The notes under the pieces are model-generated. The model did not search any database. It worked only from the letters and a program-made list of their open reading frames with translations, and was not told where the DNA came from. The position numbers were made by a program, and so were the translations under genes. From NCBI RefSeq assembly GCF_900176345.1, contig NZ_FWXU01000011.1, positions 109,346 through 173,345 on the forward strand: a stretch of DNA of 64,000 nucleotides, written 5' to 3'. Numbering within the stretch: the first letter of the stretch is position 1; each line of letters opens with the position of its first letter. The stretch comes from Rhizobium sp. RU36D. Its GTDB lineage: Bacteria > Pseudomonadota > Alphaproteobacteria > Rhizobiales > Rhizobiaceae. Below are positions 54,181 through 63,261 of this stretch, piece after piece.

Positions 54181-55425
54181 ATGTCGACATTCAAAACGAT
54201 CGCGCCGCCCGGAACACAAACGGTCCGGGCGCTTCTCCACAGCGCTTGCTTCCACGCGGCAACCGACACGCTCGCCAAGACCCATGGGCGATTTATCGAC
54301 GAACTGGTCGGGCTAACGCAGATTCCGGCGCCGCCCTTCAAGGAAGCGATGCGTGGCGAGGCCTATCGGCGCATGCTTGAGGACGCGGGGCTTTCCGATG
54401 TCGGCATCGACGCGGTCGGAAACGTCACCGGCATCCGCCGAGGAAAGGGCAGCGGCAACGGCCGGATGGTCGCCCTGTCGGCGCATCTCGATACGGTCTT
54501 TCCCGAGGGGACTGATGTGATCGTCCGGCGCGACGGATACCGGCTGGCGGCGCCGGGCATCGGCGACAATACCCGCGGTCTTGCCACCATTCTGGCCTAT
54601 CTGCGGGCGCTCGATGGCGGGGATATCGTCACACGCGATGATATCCTGGTGCTCGCCACCGTTGGCGAGGAGGGCGAAGGCGACCTGCGCGGCATGCGGC
54701 ACTTCTTCTGCGAAAGCCCCTATCGCGACCGGATCAGTGCCCTCATCTGCCTAGACGGCCCCACCCCGGCCAACATGATCGTATCGGGCGGCACGGGTTC
54801 CAGGCGCTACAAGGTCACGTTTCGCGGACCGGGCGGGCACAGCTTCGCCGATCATGGCATCGTCAATCCGATGATTGCCGCCGCCCGCGCGGTGGTCGAG
54901 CTTGGCCGGCTCTCCCTGCCTGATGATCCGAAGACGACATGCAGTTCCACTGTCATCAATGGCGGAAACTCCGTCAATGCCATTCCGGCCGATGTGTCCG
55001 TCCTGGTGGATCTGCGCTCCAATGCATCAGCCGAGCTCGCGGCGCTCGATGCGCGTTTCCGTGAGATCGTGCTGCAATCCTGCCACGTGGAAAACGATAC
55101 GCGGTCCATCGAAAAGGGTGCGATCGCCGTCGACATTTCACTCATTGGCGACCGGCCGGCGGGCCAGACGGCGGACGGCGACCTGACGCGCAATGCAGCC
55201 GCGGCGCTCGAGGCATTCGGTCATCGACCCGAATTCGGCTCGTTCTCGACCGATGCAAACGTGGCGATGAGCCTCGGCATTCCCGCCGTGACCCTGTCTT
55301 GGGGTGGGGAGGGTGGCGGCGCGCACTCTCTGGCGGAATGGACCGACGTGGACCCCGCAACCACGCTTCCGGGCATGTCGGTGGGGCTCGCTGTCCTGCT
55401 GGCCTGCGCGGGCGCCGAAATCTAA
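54181..55425 (+). CDS. M20-family metallopeptidase (PepT/CPG2-like)
   Basis: A 414-residue hydrolase starting one base after the importer genes. Zinc-site motifs are SAHLDTVFPEG (first His and Asp near residue 102), GIGDNTRG (bridging Asp), VGEEGEGD (catalytic and metal Glu) and a distal His in SWGGEGGGAHSLAEW. The lid/dimerisation domain begins at KVTFRGPGGHSF. It likely hydrolyses the imported peptide or N-acyl compound in the cytoplasm. Confidence 0.9.
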   Translation: MSTFKTIAPPGTQTVRALLHSACFHAATDTLAKTHGRFIDELVGLTQIPAPPFKEAMRGEAYRRMLEDAGLSDVGIDAVGNVTGIRRGKGSGNGRMVALSAHLDTVFPEGTDVIVRRDGYRLAAPGIGDNTRGLATILAYLRALDGGDIVTRDDILVLATVGEEGEGDLRGMRHFFCESPYRDRISALICLDGPTPANMIVSGGTGSRRYKVTFRGPGGHSFADHGIVNPMIAAARAVVELGRLSLPDDPKTTCSSTVINGGNSVNAIPADVSVLVDLRSNASAELAALDARFREIVLQSCHVENDTRSIEKGAIAVDISLIGDRPAGQTADGDLTRNAAAALEAFGHRPEFGSFSTDANVAMSLGIPAVTLSWGGEGGGAHSLAEWTDVDPATTLPGMSVGLAVLLACAGAEI

Positions 55426-55447
55426 CGCAGCTGTGAGGACGAAGGAT

Positions 55448-56914
55448 ATGCAACACGACAAGGCCGGCAGGTTGGGGCACAACGAGTTTCTGGGCGCCGA
55501 TCACGTTTCGCGCTGTGCCGATGCCAAGGCCAACATCTTCACCGATCTCAGCGACCGCGTCTGGGCCATGCCGGAGCTGCGTTTCGAAGAGCTGCGCTCC
55601 GTCGAGGAGCATATCGCCGCCATGGAGGCCGAAGGCTTTCGCATCACCAGGAATGTCGCGGGCATGAGGACGGCATTCATGGCAGAAGCCGGCGAAGGAG
55701 ACGTGACCATAGGTTTCCTCGGCGAGTTCGATGCGCTGGCGGGTCTGTCCCAGGTTGCCGGCATCACCGAGCAGCGGCCGCTGGAGCCTGGTGCCAACGG
55801 TCATGGCTGCCATCACAATCTTCTTGGGGCGGCGTCCCTGCTGGCCGCCGTCGCCTTGCGTGATGCGCTGACAGAAGCGGGCGTCAAGGCGCGGGTCCGC
55901 TATTATGGCTGCCCTGCTGAAGAAGGCGGCTCCGGCAAGACATACATGGCGCGCGCCGGCGCCTTTGATGATCTGGATGCCGCTTTCTGCTGGCACCCCT
56001 GCGTCTACAATGCCGTCATGTCATCTTCGACGCTTGCCAATGTCCAGGCCTATTTCCGCTTCAGCGGGCGGGCTGCGCATGCGGCGATGAGTCCGCAGGT
56101 TGGCCGCAGCGCTCTCGATGCCGTGGAACTGATGAATGTCGGCATCAACTACATGCGCGAGCACATGCCTTCCGAGGCGCGGGTCCATTATGCCATCACG
56201 CAGACAGGCGGAATCTCTCCCAATGTGGTACAGGCCTCCGCCGAGGGGCTTTATCTCGTGCGTGCACCAAGGCTCGATGATGCTCGCAGCCTGTTCGACC
56301 GCGTCTGCCGGATTGCCGAAGGCGCCGCGCTGATGACGGAAACAAAGGTCGAGATGATCTTCGACCGTGCCACGTCGAACATTCTCCCGAACAGGGCTTT
56401 GGAAGAGGCCATGCACCAGACCTTCACCGCCATCGGTGCACCCAAATTTGACGCCGCGGACTTCGATTTCGCCGACCGCCTGCGTGCCGCGAGCCTGACG
56501 GATGACGACATACGCGCGAGTTCTGAGGCGTTTGGCGGACCTGCGGATTATCCGAAATCGCTGCATGATGACATCCTGCCTCTGGTAGAACGGCCGGGCC
56601 TGCTGTTCGGCTCGACGGATGTCGGCGACGTCAGCTGGATCGTGCCCACGGCCCAGTGCCTCACGGCCACCGCGGCAATCGGCACGCCGTTCCACACCTG
56701 GCAGGCGGTAACCCAGGGCAAGCTGCCGGCGGCGCACAAGGCAATGATCACGGCGGCCAAGGTGATGGCCTCAAGCGGCGCCAGAGTCATTGCAGACGCC
56801 GACCTGCGGCAACGCGCCAAGCAAGAACTGCTCGAACGCAGGAACGGAGCGCCTTATCGGAGCCCGCTGCCGGAAGGCAGCCAACCTCCCCAAGGCGCCG
56901 CACGGCGCGGCTAA
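55448..56914 (+). CDS. M20D amidohydrolase, AbgB-like
   Basis: A 488-residue hydrolase resembling the B subunit of p-aminobenzoyl-glutamate hydrolase: SDRVWAMPELRFEE near residue 35, GEFDALAGLSQVAG near 92, GHGCHHNLLGAASL near 118 and YGCPAEEGGSGKTYMARAGAF near 155. Metal ligands H, C/E and the catalytic Glu are in place. GAAGGAT precedes the ATG; the open frame upstream belongs to the previous gene. No AbgA partner is present, but the preceding M20 enzyme may substitute. Confidence 0.92.
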   Translation: MQHDKAGRLGHNEFLGADHVSRCADAKANIFTDLSDRVWAMPELRFEELRSVEEHIAAMEAEGFRITRNVAGMRTAFMAEAGEGDVTIGFLGEFDALAGLSQVAGITEQRPLEPGANGHGCHHNLLGAASLLAAVALRDALTEAGVKARVRYYGCPAEEGGSGKTYMARAGAFDDLDAAFCWHPCVYNAVMSSSTLANVQAYFRFSGRAAHAAMSPQVGRSALDAVELMNVGINYMREHMPSEARVHYAITQTGGISPNVVQASAEGLYLVRAPRLDDARSLFDRVCRIAEGAALMTETKVEMIFDRATSNILPNRALEEAMHQTFTAIGAPKFDAADFDFADRLRAASLTDDDIRASSEAFGGPADYPKSLHDDILPLVERPGLLFGSTDVGDVSWIVPTAQCLTATAAIGTPFHTWQAVTQGKLPAAHKAMITAAKVMASSGARVIADADLRQRAKQELLERRNGAPYRSPLPEGSQPPQGAARRG

Positions 56915-56994
56915 AAGCTTCAAGCGGCTTAGATTTTCACTGCCGTTCCGGCAACAGTGCGTAGCGGCTTTGCGTCAGAATTCCCATGCGCCTC

Positions 56995-57888
56995 TCATGC
57001 AATCGCCGCGCGCCGCTCCGCCATGACCGCCCGATAGTTCGAAAACAAGATAATCGCGCCGCCGAGAAAGACCCAGAGATCGATGGCTTCGGCATATGCA
57101 TAATAGCCAACCAGGGCCGCCATAGGCACGCGCAGAAAATCGATCGGCATGACGACGGACGCGTCGAGGCGCTTTAACGCCTGGGCCTGGCTGTAATGTG
57201 CGGCAAGCGCACCGAGGCCGGCGACCAACATCCAGGGAATGTCGCTGAAACTCACCGGGCGCCAGTCCATGAGCGAGGCAAGGAAGCCGAGCGGCAGCTG
57301 TATAAGGATCATCCACACGACGATGGCACCGGGCGAGACCTCGCGGGTCAACTGCTTCACGAAGATCAATGACAGGCCATAGCCGGCGGCGGCCATCAGC
57401 ACCAGTCCCGCGGTCGGATCGACCATGCCAATGCCAGGACGAATGATGACGAGCACGCCAATGAAGCCGCCGATGGTGGCGGCAATCCGCGGCGGCGTCA
57501 ACTTTTCCTTCAATAAGAGGAAGGCGAACACAGCAACCCAGATCGGCATGGTGAATTCCAGCGCGAATACCGACGCGAGCGGCAGCATCACAACGCCGAT
57601 CGTCCAAAGGTATTGGGCGAGGAAATGGACCACATTGCGCATGACATGGAGCCGGATCAGCTTTCCGCCGCGCAATTCGGGAAGCAATGCACGACCGACG
57701 GCCAGGATAACCATGAGGCCTACAATGGCCCGGAAGAACAGCACCTGCTGGATGGAGAGCGTAGCCGCCAGCTCCCGCGAGCCGACCGACATGCCGATGA
57801 AGGACAGCATGCTGATGCCCATCCACAGAAGGCCTTTTGCGAACTCGGTTCGGGGTCCATCTTGCTTGGAGGGAGAAGTCTTCGACAT
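56995..57888 (-). CDS. EamA-family (DMT superfamily) transporter
   Basis: A 297-residue protein with about ten helices in two EamA repeats; the first repeat begins with GLLWMGISMLSFIGMSVGSRELA and the second with AGLVLMAAAGYGLSLIFVKQL. It resembles RhaT/YdcZ-like permeases that export amino acids or metabolites. It is convergent with the M20 amidohydrolase gene, 80 bp away, and may export an end product of that pathway or be unrelated. Confidence 0.9.
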   Translation of the reverse strand: MSKTSPSKQDGPRTEFAKGLLWMGISMLSFIGMSVGSRELAATLSIQQVLFFRAIVGLMVILAVGRALLPELRGGKLIRLHVMRNVVHFLAQYLWTIGVVMLPLASVFALEFTMPIWVAVFAFLLLKEKLTPPRIAATIGGFIGVLVIIRPGIGMVDPTAGLVLMAAAGYGLSLIFVKQLTREVSPGAIVVWMILIQLPLGFLASLMDWRPVSFSDIPWMLVAGLGALAAHYSQAQALKRLDASVVMPIDFLRVPMAALVGYYAYAEAIDLWVFLGGAIILFSNYRAVMAERRAAIA

Positions 57889-57961
57889 GATCGTCTTTCT
57901 ATCTGTTCATGCGCAGGCGCCCGTGCCTGCGTTGGAGACCGTAACGCCTTCACCACGGTGA

Positions 57962-58402
57962 TCAACCAAGCACGCGCTTCGCAGCGGGTTCGGCGCCTGG
58001 AGCGGGCGCTTCCACCCTCTCTACCGTCAGGCGATGGACGCGGCCGTCGCGGGCGGACCAGTCGATGGACTGCCCGGCAGAAAGACCGATCAGGGCAGCG
58101 CCAATAGGAGTGAGAACGGAGACATTGCCGGACGCGATATCCGCCTCACCGGGAAAGACGAGTGTCACGGTGCGGTCGTCGCCGAGGTCGCTGGTAAACC
58201 GCAGGGTGGAACCCATGCATACCACGTCGGCGCCGATCTTTCCGTCTTTGACAATTCGGGCCCGGTCAAGTTCGGTCAGCAATTCGCCGGAGACCTCGGG
58301 ATCGCGCTGGGTATGCGCCTCGGCAAGCCGTGAAAGCCGCTCATGATCGGAGCGCGTGACGGTGATGGAGGGCTTGCGGCGAATCTTCTTTTCGGGAGCC
58401 AT
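57962..58402 (-). CDS. rnk: Rnk/GreA-type nucleoside diphosphate kinase regulator
   Basis: A 146-residue protein with an N-terminal helical part (SITVTRSDHERLSRLAE) and a C-terminal GreA/GreB-like FKBP domain (VSVLTPIGAALIGLSAGQSIDW). This is the arrangement of Rnk, which binds RNA polymerase near the secondary channel. The ATG at 58402 with AGGAAAA upstream is preferred; the frame opens 19 codons earlier without a good site. A lysine/arginine-rich N-terminus and an acidic-to-neutral C-terminal tail are present. Confidence 0.85.
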   Translation of the reverse strand: MAPEKKIRRKPSITVTRSDHERLSRLAEAHTQRDPEVSGELLTELDRARIVKDGKIGADVVCMGSTLRFTSDLGDDRTVTLVFPGEADIASGNVSVLTPIGAALIGLSAGQSIDWSARDGRVHRLTVERVEAPAPGAEPAAKRVLG

Positions 58403-58756
58403 TGCTGGTTTTCCTGTGCATGGATGCGGCTGCGCGCCAGGCGCACCGCAATCGGTCAATTTTCTGAAATGATTGTCGCCACCATGGCCCGCTTAAACCG
58501 CGTTGCAGAAAGCTGCCTGCCCCACGACCGGGGCGCGACGCGACCGGCCGGGGGTCAAATGCCTACGATAAGGCACACCCTTTTGAGATTCTTATGAACG
58601 TGCTCGGTCAACATGCCTAGAAAATGGGCGCGGCAAACGTAGAAGTCAAGCGAAACGGCATACGGACAATCCTAGTTCGCGATATGCCTCGCTCGCAGGG
58701 GAGAGGATCATGCAGCGTCGTGTTACCGGTGCAAGCGTGGCAATCAGCTTTCGCCA
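58403..58756. other. 354-bp intergenic stretch without a recognised gene
   Basis: The stretch lies upstream of rnk and after the vapC stop. It should hold the rnk promoter. I see no convincing coding frame, repeat or RNA gene in it. Confidence 0.5.
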
Positions 58757-59158
58757 CTAGGCGGTCCAGTCTTCGACGCGCAGGCCGGGTACGCGATCGA
58801 ATTCACGACGATTGTTCGTGACCACGATCAGCCCCCGCGAACGGGCGTGGCCTGCGATCAGCTGATCATACGGGCCGATCGGAGGTCCACGACGTGCCAA
58901 TTCCGCACGCAATTGACCTGTATGGCTTGCTGCCACTTCATCGTAAGGCAGTACCTCAAGACGGGCGGCGAAACCCTCGACGACGGGCAGATTTCTTTCC
59001 GGACTGGCCGATTTTTCCGCCCCGTAAATCAACTCCATCAAACTGACGGAGCTGATGCACAACTGACCGTAATGGCGGTTGAAAGCCTCTCGCACGTGCT
59101 GCGGTCGGTTCTTGATCGTGAAAATGCAGATGTTGGTGTCCAACATATACTTCAGCAT
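58757..59158 (-). CDS. vapC: VapC-type PIN-domain toxin ribonuclease
   Basis: A 133-residue PIN-domain protein. The acidic catalytic residues are present: D7 in KYMLDTNI, E42 in SLMELIYGAE and D98 in GPYDQLIAGHA, followed by VVTNNRREFDRVPGL, which is typical of VapC toxins that cut initiator tRNA. It overlaps the antitoxin gene by one base. It is likely active as toxin only when free of VapB. Confidence 0.93.
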   Translation of the reverse strand: MLKYMLDTNICIFTIKNRPQHVREAFNRHYGQLCISSVSLMELIYGAEKSASPERNLPVVEGFAARLEVLPYDEVAASHTGQLRAELARRGPPIGPYDQLIAGHARSRGLIVVTNNRREFDRVPGLRVEDWTA

Positions 59159-59388
59159 TAAAATGCCTCACGCTCCTGCGAGGCGGGCTGGTCACGCTCA
59201 TCCATAAAGTCCGACGTCACCGTCGCACCTTCAAACCAGCTATCCCAGGCCTCGCCCGCCGGTGCGATAATACGCGTGCGCCCTATGGAGACGATATCCA
59301 CGCGCTTTACATCATCGGGCAAAGCGACGGCCTTGGGCAGGCGGACCGCCTGGCTTCGATTGCTCTGGAATACCGCACCCTGCTCCAT
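59158..59388 (-). CDS. vapB: VapB-type antitoxin
   Basis: A 76-residue antitoxin with an N-terminal AbrB/MazE-like swapped hairpin (GAVFQSNRSQAVRLPKAVALP), the VapB signature for DNA binding and autorepression, and an acidic C-terminal tail that would mask the VapC active site. The ATG is at 59388. The gene precedes vapC in the usual order. Confidence 0.92.
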   Translation of the reverse strand: MEQGAVFQSNRSQAVRLPKAVALPDDVKRVDIVSIGRTRIIAPAGEAWDSWFEGATVTSDFMDERDQPASQEREAF

Positions 59389-59585
59389 CTGCGTCCCCCG
59401 GCATGTCTGAACTGAGATCTCACCTAGCTTATCAGTTGGGATATGTCAAAGGGATATACAAGACATCGGTTGCGCGGAGAGGCTATGCGACGAGAATCCC
59501 GAAGCTCTTCGGAGATCCAACTGCAGTCCAGCAAAACGATCAGCACTGTCGTGAAAGCCGCATCGGAAAAAACGACGTATGCCAA

Positions 59586-59626
59586 TTGACAAATATCCAA
59601 TCTGGTACTTAACTGGTCATACCAGT
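59586..59626 (+). promoter_or_regulatory. gntR promoter with FadR-type operator ACTGGT-CAT-ACCAGT
   Basis: A perfect -35 TTGACA (59586-59591) is followed after 17 bp by TTAACT as a weak -10. The perfect palindrome ACTGGTCATACCAGT (59612-59626) overlaps the -10 and start region and fits the TGGT-N3-ACCA pattern bound by FadR-subfamily GntR repressors. GGAGG for the regulator gene follows directly. The rest of the gap 59389-59585 shows nothing else. Confidence 0.65.
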
Positions 59627-59637
59627 GGAGGCCAGTT

Positions 59638-60390
59638 ATGAACACAGTCGTCGTGGAGGAATCATCGGATGTCGCGGGCACGGAGAAGGTATTGACCTTT
59701 TTCCGCGAACAGCTTCTGTCCGGCGCGCTAAAAGAGGGAGATCGTCTTCTGGGAGAAAGGGAATTGTCCCTGACGCTCGGCGTTTCCCGGCCCGTCCTGC
59801 GGGAAGCCTTGAGGTCGCTTGCCAATCTCGGTTTCCTGGACATCCGCCACGGCAAGGGCGCTTTCGTGCGAAAGGCCGACATGGCCGTGCTCGGCGATTT
59901 CCTGACCTTCTGCCTGGCCCAGCAGCCCGACATGATGGACGACATCATGCAGGCCCGTATCGCCATCGAATGCCAGGCAATCCGGCTGGCCTGCAGCCGC
60001 GCCACGGATGGCGACCTCTCCCGCATCGGCGGATTGCTCACGCAGTTGATGGAGACGCTTGATAGCGCCGAAGATGGCGGCGCGGCCGATTTCGCCTTCC
60101 ACCTGGCGCTGGTCGAAGCCAGCCGTAGCCCGGCGCTGATCACGATATACCAGTCCATCGCGACCCTTTTGAAACGCAGCCACGTCAAGCGGCGCGTGGA
60201 AACGCGCGATACCGGCGGCATCCGCGATTATCTGGTGGAAGCCCATCGCGAGATCTATCTCTGCCTTCTTTCGCGCAATCCGGACGAAGCAGAAAACAAG
60301 CTCAGACAACATTTTGCCATCGGCGACGAGCTTCGACGCAAGAGCTACATCGCTGCTTTCACGAAGAAGGACCTGCCGAAAGAGGAGTGA
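59638..60390 (+). CDS. GntR-family (FadR subfamily) transcriptional regulator
   Basis: A 250-residue regulator with an N-terminal winged helix (GDRLLGERELSLTLGVSRPVLREALRSLANLGFLDIRHGKGAFV) and a C-terminal all-helical FCD domain with metal-binding histidines (FHLALVEAS, EAHREIYLCLLSRNPDEA). It is the first gene of a co-directional TRAP/RpiB operon and likely represses it until a sugar-acid type ligand binds. Confidence 0.93.
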   Translation: MNTVVVEESSDVAGTEKVLTFFREQLLSGALKEGDRLLGERELSLTLGVSRPVLREALRSLANLGFLDIRHGKGAFVRKADMAVLGDFLTFCLAQQPDMMDDIMQARIAIECQAIRLACSRATDGDLSRIGGLLTQLMETLDSAEDGGAADFAFHLALVEASRSPALITIYQSIATLLKRSHVKRRVETRDTGGIRDYLVEAHREIYLCLLSRNPDEAENKLRQHFAIGDELRRKSYIAAFTKKDLPKEE

Positions 60391-60425
60391 CGCAGGCCCG
60401 GCTTTTATCCAAGGAGGAGACTAAA

Positions 60426-61400
60426 ATGCTGAACGTTTTCAAACTGGGCGCCGCCGCAGCGGTCGCCCTGGCACTGTCGCTTGCCGCAAGCACGGCGATC
60501 TCGGCGGAACTGCGCTATGCGCATGTCGGCGCCGAAGGAGACATCCAGACCATCTACGCAGCCCAGGCTGCGGAGGGCATCAAGACCGCGACCAAAGGCG
60601 AGGTGACGGTCACGGTTTATCCCGCCAGCCAGCTTGGCGGTGTCGCCGAAATGGTAGATGGCGTGCGCATGGGCTCGATCTCGATGGGCCACCACGACTT
60701 TGCGTCGCTTGCCCGCCTCGTTCCTGAAGTGGCCGTGTTCAATGCCCCCTTCATCTACCGTAACGGCGCCCATGCGCTGGCCGCCACCGATCCGGACAAC
60801 TCGCCGGCCCTCAAGGCCGTCAACGAGAAGCTGATCGCCCAGGGCGTACGCATCATAGGCCGCATCTATCGCGGCGACCGGCACATATCCTCGAACTTCC
60901 CGGTCAAGACGCCGGCCGACCTGGCAGGCAGGCCGTTCCGCGCTGTGCCGCTTGAACTCTGGGTCTCCATGGTCAAGGGCTTCGGCGCCATCCCGACGCC
61001 GGTCGAAGTGGCAGAGCTTCCGACCGCGCTGATGACCGGCGTGGTTGTCGGACAGGAAAATCCGCTGACGATGATCGCGTCCAACAACCTCAACGAGGTT
61101 CAGACCCATCTGTCGATGACCGGCCATATGCGCGCCGTGCTCGCCGTCTTCGTCAACGAGGAGGTCTGGCAGGGGCTCACCGAAGAGCAGCGGGCGGCGA
61201 TCACCAAGGTACTGGACGATGAGGCCGACAAGTCCCTGAAGATGGCGAGCGAATCCGAGGCCAAGCTGGTGGGTGACCTCAAAGGCCGGGGCATGACCGT
61301 GCTCACGGAAGCCGACGGACTTGACGTTGCAGCCTTCCGCGAGAAGGTGAGCGCCCAGATCAAGCAGGACTTCCCGAATTTTGAGCCGCTAATGGCATAG
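60426..61400 (+). CDS. TRAP transporter substrate-binding protein (DctP family)
   Basis: A 324-residue periplasmic protein with an ordinary Sec signal (GAAAAVALALSLAASTAISA). AAGGAGGAG precedes the ATG at 60426. DctP features include YPASQLGGVAEMVDGVRMGSISMG near residue 75 and the conserved arginine region GRPFRAVPLELWV near 180, which usually clamps a carboxylate or sugar-acid ligand. It feeds the QM permease pair next in the operon. Confidence 0.93.
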   Translation: MLNVFKLGAAAAVALALSLAASTAISAELRYAHVGAEGDIQTIYAAQAAEGIKTATKGEVTVTVYPASQLGGVAEMVDGVRMGSISMGHHDFASLARLVPEVAVFNAPFIYRNGAHALAATDPDNSPALKAVNEKLIAQGVRIIGRIYRGDRHISSNFPVKTPADLAGRPFRAVPLELWVSMVKGFGAIPTPVEVAELPTALMTGVVVGQENPLTMIASNNLNEVQTHLSMTGHMRAVLAVFVNEEVWQGLTEEQRAAITKVLDDEADKSLKMASESEAKLVGDLKGRGMTVLTEADGLDVAAFREKVSAQIKQDFPNFEPLMA

Positions 61401-61422
61401 ATCGAGGCAGTCAAATAATCAA

Positions 61423-61460
61423 GGTGCCGGCGGGGGCGAACCACAGGTCGCTCCCGCACC
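61423..61460 (+). other. Intercistronic hairpin between TRAP binding-protein and small permease genes
   Basis: GGTGC pairs with GCACC, and GGGGCGA with TCGCTCC (one G-T pair), around ACCACAGG. The position right after the binding-protein stop is typical of hairpins that keep that mRNA segment abundant. Confidence 0.45.
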
Positions 61461-61489
61461 CAATCCGAACATCAAATGGAGTTTGCAAG

Positions 61490-61957
61490 ATGCGTCTGCC
61501 TGAACGCGTCCTGACCGCGGTCGTTGCCGTTATGGTTGCAGGACTTGTGCTGGTGCCCACGGCCCAGGTCATCATGCGCAATGTTTTCGTCCTGCCCTTC
61601 ATCGGGGCGGAAGAGCTGACGCGGTTTCTTCTGATCTGCCTGGTTTTCTGCGCCTATCCGCTGGTCGTGCAGAATGGCGAAAACATTGTGATGGGGGAGA
61701 TCAAGGCCGCCCTGCCCTCTCGCCTGCGCGCGGTGGTCAATATCAGCATTTCCTTGAGTGCCATTGCGATCACAGTATTTCTGGCCTGGGTGACCGCCAC
61801 GAACATATCGAAGAACCTTTCAAATGCGACGCCGACCCTCGGCATCCCGTTCTGGATCTTTCTTGGGGCCACCCTGTTCGGTTTCGCCGGCGCCGTCGTG
61901 GTTCATCTGATCCACCTGCGCAAGCCGCCGCAAGCCGACAAGAACGTCGCGGTCTGA
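61490..61957 (+). CDS. TRAP transporter small permease (DctQ)
   Basis: A 155-residue protein with four hydrophobic helices and the DctQ pattern QVIMRNVFVLPFIGAEELTRFLLICL near residues 24-50. The ATG at 61490 gives the expected short N-terminus; an in-frame ATG 22 codons upstream lies in the hairpin region. It forms a complex with the large permease encoded 10 bp downstream. Confidence 0.92.
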   Translation: MRLPERVLTAVVAVMVAGLVLVPTAQVIMRNVFVLPFIGAEELTRFLLICLVFCAYPLVVQNGENIVMGEIKAALPSRLRAVVNISISLSAIAITVFLAWVTATNISKNLSNATPTLGIPFWIFLGATLFGFAGAVVVHLIHLRKPPQADKNVAV

Positions 61958-61967
61958 GGAGCGTCCC

Positions 61968-63245
61968 ATGGGTTTTCTGGTCGTCGTCGCCTTTCTCGCC
62001 CTGTTCATTTTCGGTTTTCCTGTCGTCTACGCCATCCTTCTGCCGTCGATCGCTTATGTGCTGATCGAAGGCCTGCCTCTGGGTCTGCTGGCGCAGCGTA
62101 TTACCTACGCGCTGGATTCCTTTCCGCTGGTCGCCGTCCCTCTCTTCATCTTCGTCGGCAACCTGATGAACCTGTCGGGCATCACCGACCGCATCTTCCT
62201 GTTCGCCTATACGCTGGTCGGTCGCATTCCCGGTGGCCTGGCACAGGTGAATGTCTTCGGAAGCCTTGTTTTTTCCGGCATGTCTGGTGCCGCGCTCGCC
62301 GATATCGGCGGTCTCGGACGCATCGAAATCGACGCCATGAAGAAGCGGGGCTTCAATCCGGCCTTTGCCGGCGCCGTCACCGCCGCATCCGCGACGCTGG
62401 GACCGATCTTTCCGCCCTCGATCCCGCTGATCGTCTACGGCTCGGTCACCAGCGTCTCCATCGTCCAGCTTCTGATCGCCGGCATCATGCCCGCCATCGT
62501 CTGCACGGTGCTGCTGATGCTGACGGTCCTGATCGTGGCCATAAGGCACAAACATCCGCGGGCGGAGCGCTGGCCCACCGGAGGCGAAATCATCCGCACG
62601 CTGCTGCCTTCCATGCCCGCCATTCTCGCACCGCTGCTGATGGTCGGCGGCATGACGGCCGGCGCCTTCACGCCGACCGAGGCGGCTGCCATGACCGCCG
62701 TCTATGTCATCTTCATCAGCGCCGTCTTCTATCGCGAACTGACATTCGCGCATCTCTGGCAGTCGGCCGTACTGACGGCGCGCAGCTCCAGCGCCATCCT
62801 GATCATCGTCGCCTCGGCCGCGCTGTTCGGCTGGATCCTTGCCGTCGAACAGGTGCCGCAGACCTTTGCCGCCGCCCTGCTCGGGCTGTCGAAGGACCCG
62901 TTGATGCTGCTGGTCATCGCCAATCTGATCTTCTTCGTCGCCGGCATGTTCCTGGATTCCACGACGGCGACGCTGCTTCTCGTGCCCATCATCGCCCCGC
63001 CCCTGGTTCTCGCCGGCGTCGATCCGGTCCAGCTCGGCATCGTGACCATATTCAACCTGATGCTGGGCCTGCTGACCCCGCCCATGGGCCTGTCGCTGTT
63101 CCTCGTTTCAGATATCGCGAAGGTATCGGTTCGACAGCTGCTGCGGGCCCTGCTGCCCTTCTATGTCCCGCTCCTGTCCACACTGGCGATCCTGACCTTC
63201 GCGAAGGATTTCACCCTGTGGCTGCCCCGCATGATTGCCCAATAA
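61968..63245 (+). CDS. TRAP transporter large permease (DctM)
   Basis: A 425-residue membrane protein of about 12 helices, typical DctM length. SFPLVAVPLFIFVGNLMNLSGI near residue 48, FSGMSGAALADIGGLGRIEI near 100 and the second half ILTPPMGLSLFLVSDI-like segment near 370 are conserved sodium- and ligand-site regions. It carries out the transport step for the binding protein at 60426. Confidence 0.94.
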   Translation: MGFLVVVAFLALFIFGFPVVYAILLPSIAYVLIEGLPLGLLAQRITYALDSFPLVAVPLFIFVGNLMNLSGITDRIFLFAYTLVGRIPGGLAQVNVFGSLVFSGMSGAALADIGGLGRIEIDAMKKRGFNPAFAGAVTAASATLGPIFPPSIPLIVYGSVTSVSIVQLLIAGIMPAIVCTVLLMLTVLIVAIRHKHPRAERWPTGGEIIRTLLPSMPAILAPLLMVGGMTAGAFTPTEAAAMTAVYVIFISAVFYRELTFAHLWQSAVLTARSSSAILIIVASAALFGWILAVEQVPQTFAAALLGLSKDPLMLLVIANLIFFVAGMFLDSTTATLLLVPIIAPPLVLAGVDPVQLGIVTIFNLMLGLLTPPMGLSLFLVSDIAKVSVRQLLRALLPFYVPLLSTLAILTFAKDFTLWLPRMIAQ

Positions 63246-63261
63246 TCCTGGAGAACCTCAT

